Source: CAZLMW01 sp964560875 (lineage in GTDB: Bacteria > Myxococcota_A > UBA9042). Taken from it: a DNA stretch of 64,000 bases. This document shows positions 17,601 through 24,926 of this stretch, piece after piece (position 1 is the stretch's first letter; each line of letters opens with the position of its first letter). The position numbers were made by a program, and so were the translations under genes. The stretch lies in NCBI GenBank assembly GCA_964560875.1, contig CAZLMW010000005.1:38515-102514 (forward strand), written 5' to 3'. The notes beneath the pieces were generated by a model, which worked only from the letters and a program-made list of their open reading frames with translations, had not been told where the DNA came from and searched no databases.

Positions 17601-20600
17601 CCCATCCATGGCAACAAGGGCGGATTCGTCGACGGGCCTGGCAACAAGGCCAAGTTCAGCTACCCGCTTGGCGTCGCAGTCAACAGCAAGGGCGTCGTCT
17701 ACGTCGCCGACGCGTCCAACCACCGGATTCGCCGCATCGCCGCCGACGGCACCGTGAGCACCGCGGCTGGTTCGGGTAAAGCTGGCCTGCTCGACGCGAA
17801 GGGCACCGCCGCCTGGTTCAACGCGCCTTATGGCGTCGCTATCGGGCCGGGCGATGAGGTGTTCGTCGCCGACCAGGCCAACTACAGCATCCGCAAGATC
17901 GCGACCGACGGCACCGTTTCAACCGTCGCGGGATCGGGCCAGGGGGGGCACGTCAACGGCGACGCGGCCAAGGCGCGGTTCAACCGACCGTTCGGCGTGG
18001 CGGTCAGCAAGGCCGGCACCATCTTCGTCGCGGACACCTACAACCACCGCATTCGTCGCATCGCTTTCGGGCAGGTAACGACACTCGCGGGCAGCGGCGG
18101 GGCAGGGTTCACCAACGGCACGCCGACCAAGGCGCGCTTCTACTACCCGATCGGGGTCGCTATCGACGCTGGTGGCAACGTGCTCGTCGCCGACCAGAGC
18201 AACCATCGCATCCGCCGCGTCGACGCCAAGGGCAACGTCACCACGTTCGCCGGCACGGGCGGCTACGGCTCGCTCAACGGCAGCGCGACCAAGGCCACGT
18301 TCCGCAACCCGTGGGGCATCGCGGTCGACAACGCGGGCGTGGTTTGGATCGGCGATCGCTACAGCCATCGCATCCGGCGCATCGCGGGCGGTGTGGTCAC
18401 CACTTTTGCTGCCAGCGGCGCCGCGGGCTTCGTCGATGGGGCCGCGAACACCGCGCGCCTGTACTACCCGTCCGGGGTTGCCGTCGACGCCGGCGGAACC
18501 CTCTACATCGCCGACCAATACACCCACCGTGTGCGACGTGTGCGCGATTCGACCGCGCCATGCCTCATCGGCGGCAGCTGCTACGCCAACGGCGCGGCGA
18601 ACCCGGCCAACGGCTGCGAACGCTGCGTCGCCAAGACGTCATCGACCAAGTGGACGGCGGGCGGCGACGGCAACGCGTGCTCGGACGGCGATGTCTGCAC
18701 CGCGGCCGACAAGTGCAGCGGCGGCTCCTGCAAGGGCAGCGCCAAGGTCTGCAACGACAGCGACAAGTGCACCCTCGACAGCTGCGACAAGAGCACCGGT
18801 CAGTGCGTGTTCGCGCCGATTAACAAGTGCGGCGGCAACTGCAAGGGCGCCAGCGACTGTGCCGACAACAACCCGTGCACCATCGACAAGTGCACCAACG
18901 GCAAGTGCGCGAACAGCAACGCGGACGGACTTGTCTGCAACGACGGCAACAGCTGCACCCTCGGCGACGCCTGCAAGGGCGGCAAGTGCCAGCCCGGCGC
19001 GTCCAACAGCGTCTCGACCCATGCCGGCAGCGGCGTCGCGGCGTTGACCGACGGCAAGGGCATAAAAGCCAGCTTCAACTACCCGCGCGGCGTCGATGTT
19101 GGCGTGAAGGGCGAGCTGTGGGTCGCTGAAGGCCACTCCCACCGCATCCGCAAGGTCGCTGCGGACGGCACGGTCACGACGGTGGCCGGGTCCGGTGTCG
19201 CTGGATTCGCGGACGGCAAGCTCGCCGGCGCGATGTTCCAGTGGCCGCACGACGTCTCGTTCGCCAAGGCCGGCGTGATCCACGTCGCCGACGGTAGCAA
19301 TCACCGCATTCGCACGGTCGACACGGCCAAGGGCGTGGTGACGACACTGGCCGGAATTGGCGCCGGTTTCACGGATGGTCCGGCCGCCAAGGCGCGGTTC
19401 AACAACCCGTACAGCCTCGCGACCGCACCCAACGGCACGGTTTTCGTCGCGGACTACAGCAACCACCGCATCCGCGCGATCTCGCCAGCCGGGGGTGTCA
19501 GCACGCTTGCCGGCGGCGCCAAGGGCTTCGTCAACGGCACCGGCAGCAAAGCGCGCTTCAACGGCCCGATCGGCATCGCGCTCGACCAGCAGGGGCGCGT
19601 CGTCGTGTCCGATTACAGCAACCACTCGATCCGCCGCGTCACCATGCAAGGCGTCGTGACCACGATCGGCGGCACTGGGGTCGCCGGGTATCGCGACGGT
19701 TCGGCCGGTGTCTCGCGCTTCCGCTACCCCTGGGGCATCACCACGGATTCAGCCGGGCGCGTTTTCGTGGCCGACCGACACAACCATCGCATTCGGGCGA
19801 TCCATCCCAACGGCACGGTGACCCGCATCGCTGGCACAACCGCCGGGTTCCTCGATGGCGACGGCCTGACCAAGGCGCGACTGCACTACCCGATGGGGCT
19901 CGCCGCGGACGCCAACGGCACGCTGTGGGTGGGCGACTACAGCACGCGCAGGATCCGCAAGGTCGTGCCCTCGGCGAACGCCTGCTCGATCGGTGGCGCC
20001 TGCTACGCAAACGGCATTGGTTCCCCGACCAACGGCTGCCAGGCATGCGCCGGACAAACCAACAGCAAGGCGTGGACCGCGCGGGCCGACGGCGCCGTTT
20101 GCTCCGATGGTGACGTGTGCAGCGGCAAGGACGCCTGCGCCAGCGGCAAGTGCGCGAGCAAGAAGACCAACTGCGACGACGGCAACAAGTGCACCAAGGA
20201 CTTCTGCGACCACCTCGGCGTGTGCCGCAACGAGCCGATCGTCGGCTGCGACGGCTTCTGCTACCAGCACGCGGATTGCGACGACAAGAACGTGTGTACC
20301 GACGACGTCTGCAACGCCAACAAGTGCGCCAACCCGACCAACGTCAAACCGTGCGAGGACGGGGTCTCCTGCACGCTCGGCGACACGTGCAGCGGCGGTA
20401 AGTGCAAGCCAGGAACCGCCGTCTGGACGTCGACCATCGCGGGCAATGGAAAGGCCGGCTTCAAGGACGGGAAGGTGACCGACGCGCAGTTCTACTATCC
20501 GCTCGGGATCGCGGTCGACAGCGGCAAGGGCCATGTCTACGTCGCCGACAACAGCAACCACCGCCTGCGTCGCATCGCGGCCGACGGCACCGCGACAACC

Positions 20601-23006
20601 ATCGCCGGTAGCGGCAAGGCGGGCTTTGGGGACGGCGCGGCAGCCATCGCTCAGCTGCGCAACCCATCGGATGTCGAGATCGGCCCCGGTGGCGGGCTCT
20701 ACTTCGCTGACCGCGGCAACCACCGCATCCGTGTCCTCGCGGCCGGCAAGGTCACCACGGTCGCGGGTTCAACGGCCGGATACGCCAACGGCAAGGCCGC
20801 CGCGGCGCGCTTCAACAACCCGTATGGCATCGCGGTGAGCAGCGGTGGCGTCGTCTACGTGGCCGACTACAGCAACCACCGCGTGCGCCGCATCCTGCCC
20901 GACGGTTCTGTCAGCCTCGTGGCCGGTTCAGGCGCCGGTTACGTCAACGGCAAGGGCGCTGCCGCCCGATTGCACGGGCCGATCGATGTCGCGCTCGACC
21001 GCGCCGGCAACCTCTTCGTCGTGGAGCACACGGGACATCGCGTGCGGCGGATCACGCCCGATGGTGTCACCTCGCTCGTCGCAGGCTCCGTCAGCAACCA
21101 GGCCGGGTATGTGCACGGCAAGGGCGCAACTGCGCGTTTCCGCTACCCGTGGGGCATCGCCGTGGCACCCAACGGTCGCATCTATGTCGCCGACGGACAT
21201 AACCACCGCATTCGCGAGATCGTCGGTGACGTCGCCGGGCATTTCGCGGGCAGCGGCACGGCCGGGTTCGCCAACGGAACCGCCGGCAAAGCCGCGTTCT
21301 ACTACCCGCGTGGAATCGGCGTCGGCGCCGACGGCGCGGTCTACATCGGGGACCAATACAACCACCGCATCCGCAAGATCGTGGATGCGCGGGCACCTTG
21401 CGCGATCGGGTCGGCCTGCTACGCGGCTGGTACGCCAGCGACCGGCAAACCATGCTCGGTTTGCGACGCGGCGAAGAACGCCAAGGCTTGGACCACATTG
21501 GCCAACAGCGCGCCCTGCGAGGACGGCAACTACTGCACCGAAAAGGACGCGTGTGCATCCGGCTCCTGCGCCGGTAGCAAGGTGTCCTGTGACGACTCCG
21601 ACAAGTGCACCACCGACTCGTGCAACGCCAAGTCCGGCGCCTGCGTGCACACCAAGATCGTGGGCTGCAACGGTTTCTGCACCGAGGACAAGCACTGCGA
21701 CGACGGCAACCCGTGCACGCAGGGCGACCTCTGCATCAACAACACCTGCGGCAAGGGCACGCGGACGGTCTCCTCGACGTTGGCCGGCACCACGATCGGC
21801 TTCCAAGACGGCGACGCGAAGACGTCCAAGCTCAACAGGCCCTACGACGTCGCGGTCGACAGCAAGGGCGCGCTCTATGTCGCGGACTACAACAACAACC
21901 GCATCCGCAAGGTTGCCGGCGGCAAGGTGAGCACGCTCGCGGGCAGCGGCCAGGCCGGGCTCAAGAGCGGCAAGGGCACCGCTGCATGGTTCAACCGACC
22001 ATCCGGTGTCACGACCGACGCAGCAGGCAACGTCTACGTCGCCGATCGCTACAGCTACACGATCCGCAAGGTCACCGCGGACGGCACCGTCTCGACCCTC
22101 GCTGGCAACGGTGCGGCCGGGGCGTCGAACGGCAAGGGCTCAGCAGCGCGCTTCAACCAGCCGATCGGCATCGCATCGACCGCTGGTGGCGTCCTGTATG
22201 TGGCCGACTACAACAACCAGCGCATCCGCCGAGTCACCGCCGATGGCACTGTGTCCACGCTCGCCGGTAGCTCGTACGGGTACGCCGACGGCAAGGGTTC
22301 GGCCGCCAAGTTCCGCTACCCGATCGGCATCGCCGTCGACCGGGCCGGCAACGCATTCGTCACCGACTTCAACAACCACCGCATCCGCAAGGTCACCGCG
22401 GACGGAGTCGTCACCACAGTCGCGGGCTCGGGCAGCGCGGGCTTGCTCAACGGCGACGCCAAGACGGCCAAGTTCTACAACCCCTGGGGTATCGCCGTGG
22501 ACGGCGCCGGTCGCGTCTACATCGGCTCGTACCGGTACCATCGCTTGCGCGTGCTCGACGCGGGCACTGTCTACCAGGTCACCGGTTCATCGGCGGGCTA
22601 CGTCGACGGCGCAGCGGGCCGCTTCTACCACCCGCTCGGTATCACGACCGACGTCTACGGCAACATCTTCGTCGCCGACTACTGGAACAACCGTATTCGC
22701 CAGGTGAGCCGCACGGCCAACGCTTGCTCCATCTCCGGAGCGTGCTGGACCGACGGCGTGCACAACCCGGGTTCAGCGTGCCAGGCCTGCGCCGGGAGCA
22801 AGAGCGCGAAAGGTTGGTCCGCCATCGCCGACGGGCAGTGGTGCGAAGACGGTGCAATGTGCACGGTCGGCGACGTCTGCAAGAGCGGCAAGTGCACCGG
22901 CGGCGCGAAGGACTGCGACGACAAGAACAAGTGCACGACCGACAGCTGCGACGCCACGACCGGAGCCTGCACGTACAAAGTCCCCGACCCGAAGTGCAAA
23001 CCGTAG
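14649..23006 (+). CDS. Giant Cys-rich lipoprotein with four six-bladed NHL beta-propellers
   Basis: 2785 residues. The lipobox (SLALTAC) follows a signal peptide, and ATG 14649 has a GGAG box 8 bases upstream. Residues about 30-115 are an Asp/Thr/Pro linker (TDTG, DTKPP repeats). A long array of C-D-D-x-N-x-C-T-x-D-x-C units follows to about 970. Four propellers lie at about 974-1302, 1454-1777, 1925-2249 and 2372-2690. Each has six NHL-type repeats of about 55 residues: TV(S/T)T-x-AGSG, G(F/Y)-x-(D/N)G, A-x-F-x-x-P-x-G(V/I)A, then (V/L)Y(V/I)AD-x-x-N-HRIR. After each propeller comes AC-x-I-x-G-x-C, NGC-x-x-C and then a fresh Cys-rich block. Likely surface-displayed via the outer membrane. 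NHL propellers bind proteins, glycans or RNA in other systems; ligand and role here are unknown. Confidence 0.88.
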   Translation: MTARFTPAAARRYPIACLCIASLALTACGSDEPVDGPLASTNVDSGPADTGQTDTGVQDSGTTDTGVNDTTPTDTGTTDTGVKDTNPNVDVQPVDTKPPVDAKPDTKPPTDAAPECTNATDCVPSTDPCKVAACTSGQCVLADGPDGKECTDDDACTGPDLCKTGVCLPGKATQCDDANACTLDNCDKNKGCSHTNVSLPCDDGSKCTLADQCKDGACLAGATAECDDANPCTDNTCEPAIGCVTTATTKPCDDANACTLGDKCSAKVCLPGTVTNCNDDNPCTTDACDSKTGCTQAFNKVPCSDNDACTIKDACKDGSCKPGTKLDCDDSNPCTADACDAQSGCTTKPNTATCDDNNLCTEDDSCKGGKCLPGKSKSCSDGNPCTTDSCDPATGCAFKLNSGQCDDGNACTDFDICKSGKCRGVAKDTKTDCNDANPCTTDACDPGSAQVKGKGCVHTNNTAKCDDGNACSAGDACKDGKCAAGKNVCACTEDKHCAPSNPKNPCLGTLFCDKSAAPFKCKLNPASVVKCSGAGDTLCAKNQCDPKDLKCKVTPIAEGQSCNADNSVCTVGDACKNGKCAPGKALACNDANPCTNDACDPKAGCVNTANSAPCNADGNPCTVGDVCVAKACTAGKKKDCDDGDKCSDDSCDKKSGKCVNDKIAGCGGHCQEDKHCDDGTTCTTESCAKAKGAAWGKCAYKNQPGKCTDFNACTAADHCVAGKCVGTAKSCSDGNPCTNDGCDPTSGCTFPHNTAPCDDFDKCTQGDQCKAGKCAAGTPKKCDDADKCTKNACNPADGACSFKGIAGCGGYCDTAADCDDKNPCTTAQCNKGKCVSSVKAGGCEDGNKCTLSDKCSAGKCVSGSKKSCDDKNACTTDSCDTKTGQCANKPLKAGDSCNDNNKCSTKDVCKLVSGKLQCGGTTKNCDDGNKCTDDACDAKTGNCQPKVNTLPCEDGNKCTAGDRCKDGKCVTGAKVYVDTFAGSGPIHGNKGGFVDGPGNKAKFSYPLGVAVNSKGVVYVADASNHRIRRIAADGTVSTAAGSGKAGLLDAKGTAAWFNAPYGVAIGPGDEVFVADQANYSIRKIATDGTVSTVAGSGQGGHVNGDAAKARFNRPFGVAVSKAGTIFVADTYNHRIRRIAFGQVTTLAGSGGAGFTNGTPTKARFYYPIGVAIDAGGNVLVADQSNHRIRRVDAKGNVTTFAGTGGYGSLNGSATKATFRNPWGIAVDNAGVVWIGDRYSHRIRRIAGGVVTTFAASGAAGFVDGAANTARLYYPSGVAVDAGGTLYIADQYTHRVRRVRDSTAPCLIGGSCYANGAANPANGCERCVAKTSSTKWTAGGDGNACSDGDVCTAADKCSGGSCKGSAKVCNDSDKCTLDSCDKSTGQCVFAPINKCGGNCKGASDCADNNPCTIDKCTNGKCANSNADGLVCNDGNSCTLGDACKGGKCQPGASNSVSTHAGSGVAALTDGKGIKASFNYPRGVDVGVKGELWVAEGHSHRIRKVAADGTVTTVAGSGVAGFADGKLAGAMFQWPHDVSFAKAGVIHVADGSNHRIRTVDTAKGVVTTLAGIGAGFTDGPAAKARFNNPYSLATAPNGTVFVADYSNHRIRAISPAGGVSTLAGGAKGFVNGTGSKARFNGPIGIALDQQGRVVVSDYSNHSIRRVTMQGVVTTIGGTGVAGYRDGSAGVSRFRYPWGITTDSAGRVFVADRHNHRIRAIHPNGTVTRIAGTTAGFLDGDGLTKARLHYPMGLAADANGTLWVGDYSTRRIRKVVPSANACSIGGACYANGIGSPTNGCQACAGQTNSKAWTARADGAVCSDGDVCSGKDACASGKCASKKTNCDDGNKCTKDFCDHLGVCRNEPIVGCDGFCYQHADCDDKNVCTDDVCNANKCANPTNVKPCEDGVSCTLGDTCSGGKCKPGTAVWTSTIAGNGKAGFKDGKVTDAQFYYPLGIAVDSGKGHVYVADNSNHRLRRIAADGTATTIAGSGKAGFGDGAAAIAQLRNPSDVEIGPGGGLYFADRGNHRIRVLAAGKVTTVAGSTAGYANGKAAAARFNNPYGIAVSSGGVVYVADYSNHRVRRILPDGSVSLVAGSGAGYVNGKGAAARLHGPIDVALDRAGNLFVVEHTGHRVRRITPDGVTSLVAGSVSNQAGYVHGKGATARFRYPWGIAVAPNGRIYVADGHNHRIREIVGDVAGHFAGSGTAGFANGTAGKAAFYYPRGIGVGADGAVYIGDQYNHRIRKIVDARAPCAIGSACYAAGTPATGKPCSVCDAAKNAKAWTTLANSAPCEDGNYCTEKDACASGSCAGSKVSCDDSDKCTTDSCNAKSGACVHTKIVGCNGFCTEDKHCDDGNPCTQGDLCINNTCGKGTRTVSSTLAGTTIGFQDGDAKTSKLNRPYDVAVDSKGALYVADYNNNRIRKVAGGKVSTLAGSGQAGLKSGKGTAAWFNRPSGVTTDAAGNVYVADRYSYTIRKVTADGTVSTLAGNGAAGASNGKGSAARFNQPIGIASTAGGVLYVADYNNQRIRRVTADGTVSTLAGSSYGYADGKGSAAKFRYPIGIAVDRAGNAFVTDFNNHRIRKVTADGVVTTVAGSGSAGLLNGDAKTAKFYNPWGIAVDGAGRVYIGSYRYHRLRVLDAGTVYQVTGSSAGYVDGAAGRFYHPLGITTDVYGNIFVADYWNNRIRQVSRTANACSISGACWTDGVHNPGSACQACAGSKSAKGWSAIADGQWCEDGAMCTVGDVCKSGKCTGGAKDCDDKNKCTTDSCDATTGACTYKVPDPKCKP

Positions 23007-23031
23007 CCCGTCTTTCTGAACCAGGCTTGTT

Positions 23032-23538
23032 GTGACCGACCATCTGCTCATGTTTGCGGCGGCCGGCGTGATCCCCGTCGTGTTCCTCGTCGCGTGGCTG
23101 TTCACGGCCGGTGGCGCGCGGGCGTCGAAGTCCGGCAAGTCGGCGGCGGAGGAGCGCGCCTTCCTCTGGCACGAAAACCGGATCGCGTTCCTGGTCGTGC
23201 TCGCCCTCGGCGTCGCCACGCATCTGTATCTCGGCCACACCAGCGCGCTCTGGTCCGCGATCGAAGGCAAGGTAGTGACGTCCGAAGAACGCACCACCCG
23301 CCGCGGCGCCGCAACGACCTGGGTCACCGTGCTGACCGAAGATGGCGTGCGCGAGCTGTCGAGCGAAGGCCTGTCAGCCTCGGATTGCCGGTCGGGCTAT
23401 CCGTTCAAGAAGGACGCGTGGTCGTACGAGTTCACGTGCGGCTCGACCGTGGTCGCACCGACATTTCAGTTCGCGTTGTTCACGGTGCCGCTGTTTGCCT
23501 GCGTCGTGCTGTGGCGCCTCGGCCGTCAGACGGTTTGA
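23032..23538 (+). CDS. Small membrane protein, function unknown
   Basis: 168 residues from GTG 23032, with a CCAGG box upstream, 25 bp after the giant lipoprotein gene, so it may be cotranscribed. Three hydrophobic segments are visible: LLMFAAAGVIPVVFLVAWLF, FLVVLALGVATHLYLG and the C-terminal FQFALFTVPLFACVVLW. Between the second and third lies a soluble loop of about 70 residues with two Cys (ASDCRSGYPF, YEFTCGS), probably periplasmic and disulfide-bonded. No family is recognised. The end of the gene overlaps the second copy of the 21-bp repeat. Confidence 0.65.
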   Translation: MTDHLLMFAAAGVIPVVFLVAWLFTAGGARASKSGKSAAEERAFLWHENRIAFLVVLALGVATHLYLGHTSALWSAIEGKVVTSEERTTRRGAATTWVTVLTEDGVRELSSEGLSASDCRSGYPFKKDAWSYEFTCGSTVVAPTFQFALFTVPLFACVVLWRLGRQTV

Positions 23539-23554
23539 TGACAAGACCGGGCTA
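23534..23554. repeat. 21-bp dispersed repeat, copy 2
   Basis: TTTGATGAC followed by AAGACCGGGCTA; 20 of 21 bases match 4441..4461. It contains the stop codon of the membrane protein gene. Confidence 0.6.
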
Positions 23555-23558
23555 AGCA

Positions 23559-23609
23559 CAATGCCGGTCATTTTCAATATGTTCCATCCTAACTGGACGA
23601 TCGGCATTG
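23559..23609. terminator. Inverted repeat between convergent genes, possible bidirectional terminator
   Basis: CAATGCCG at 23559-23566 is matched by CGGCATTG at 23602-23609 around an unusually AT-rich 35-base centre (CATTTTCAATATG). It sits between a plus-strand gene ending at 23538 and a minus-strand gene ending at 23620. The long loop makes it a weak terminator candidate. Confidence 0.3.
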
Positions 23610-23619
23610 GGGCTAAACA

Positions 23620-24609
23620 TCATCCGTCCGTCTTGCGGCGGACCCCCGACGGTCGCCTCGACGTGCCCGAATGCCTGCGAATCGGTTCGGAAGGCCGTCG
23701 AATGGGCGCGGATGGCCGACGAATCGGGGCTGATTGCCGTCGCACGGGTTCGGACGCCCTCTCGCCCGTTCGGAGACCCGGCCGGCCCACGGGGGTTCGG
23801 TTCGCCTTGAGCTGGGCACCGACAAAGCGCGCGATCACGTCCACGGCAACGCGGTGTCCGCGGGTCGACAGCGAGGTGAACGTCGGCCCCGACGTGTGGT
23901 TGATTGCGGCGTCCAGCGTCGCGTTGTGAATGTGCAGGACATCGGCGACCGTGCCGCGTTGGCGGGCGAGTCCATCGATGAAACGCTGCAGTGTTCGCAC
24001 GGCCTCGCGCCGGTCGGGCGCGCTGCCATCGAGCGCCGGAGCGAGCAGCTTCTTGTAGATCTCGACCAGCTCCGCATGCCGTTCGGGTGACCGATCGGAA
24101 AGCAGCTTCCTGCCGCATCCGTCAAACGTGGCCGAGACCATCTGGTAGCAAGCCTCGACCGCGTGATCGGCGCGGCTGGAAACGTCTCGGGCCCGGGCCC
24201 GGTAGATGGACGCAAGCGACGCATCGACGGCGCGGTTGATCAGGTAGCGATCGATGCCACGCTTGGACACGACCTCGTCCGCGCCGCCTTTTCGGCAGGC
24301 CGTCGCCAGGTTCTCATCGACCTCTTCGGTGACCACGATGACAGGCACATTGCGGTGCTGCTGCGTGAGCTTCACGAGCGCTTCGAACCCGGGCAAGTCG
24401 CTCAGCAGCAGATCCATGATGACGAGGTCGATACGGTCTTCGGCCAGCATCTGCATCGCGTCTTCGTGGGTCGTGGCATGGCGCACCTGGAAGCGTCCCG
24501 TCCCGCGGCCCAGCATTCGCTCGATCATCCGGCGGTCGGCGTCCGCGCTGTCGAGCAACAGGACGACGGGTTCGACATAAGATGAAGACGTGGTCGATTG
24601 ACGGCGCAT
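23620..24609 (-). CDS. Response regulator with C-terminal uncharacterised domain and Arg/Ser/Pro repeat tail
   Basis: 329 residues from ATG 24609, which has a GAGG box 5 bases upstream; ATG 24648 would add 13 residues. The receiver domain keeps the phospho-acceptor Asp (DLVIMDLLLSDLPG), the switch Thr (VIVVTEEVDEN) and Lys (EVVSKRG), so it should be phosphorylated by a histidine kinase, none of which is nearby. An alpha-helical region of about 130 residues follows, with no recognised output domain (FDGCGRKLLSDRSPERHAEL, then RTLQRFIDGLARQRGTVAD). The last 45 residues are a basic tail of seven-residue repeats (RRPSAPI type). That tail could bind nucleic acid or membranes, or be disordered. Confidence 0.8.
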   Translation of the reverse strand: MRRQSTTSSSYVEPVVLLLDSADADRRMIERMLGRGTGRFQVRHATTHEDAMQMLAEDRIDLVIMDLLLSDLPGFEALVKLTQQHRNVPVIVVTEEVDENLATACRKGGADEVVSKRGIDRYLINRAVDASLASIYRARARDVSSRADHAVEACYQMVSATFDGCGRKLLSDRSPERHAELVEIYKKLLAPALDGSAPDRREAVRTLQRFIDGLARQRGTVADVLHIHNATLDAAINHTSGPTFTSLSTRGHRVAVDVIARFVGAQLKANRTPVGRPGLRTGERASEPVRRQSAPIRRPSAPIRRPSEPIRRHSGTSRRPSGVRRKTDG

Positions 24610-24646
24610 CGGGACCTCGGGGGCTGCAGCTGCATCCACTGTATCC

Positions 24647-24853
24647 ATGTTGGAACATGTGGCCAACCACAATGGCGGCCCCAGAGCCGCCGCTGTTCCC
24701 ACGGCCCGGCACAATGGTCCGCGACGCTTTGTCGAAGTGAAAGGTCCCGGCGACCAGCTACAGCCCAATCAGAAGCGCTGGCTGCAGGCGCTCGAGGAGG
24801 TTGGCGTTGACGCGAGCGTAGTCGATGTCCGGTGGGCGGCCGGCAGCCCATGA
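24647..24853 (+). pseudogene. VRR-NUC nuclease domain remnant
   Basis: A 68-codon frame whose last 45 residues read RRFVEVKGPGDQLQPNQKRW then LQALEEVGVDASVVDVRW. This is the second half of a VRR-NUC fold: E-x-K catalytic pair (VEVKG), the following Gln (PNQ) and the terminal hydrophobic strand. The first half, with its GxPD metal-binding Asp, is absent. The preceding codons look like non-coding sequence and overlap the divergent response regulator's 5' end. The fragment is therefore probably non-functional; a full-length relative must be elsewhere if the activity is kept. Confidence 0.6.
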
Positions 24854-24926
24854 GCCGCGAAGAGAGCCAAGCCTCGTTCACCCCTCGATATTCGGCCTGC
24901 TGGACCGAATGTGGCAAGCTGCCGCC

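Noticed and set aside
14613..22541. Long minus-strand frames opposite the giant NHL gene (for example 14684..16633)
   Set aside because: Repetitive antisense frames created by the GC-rich codon pattern of the sense gene.
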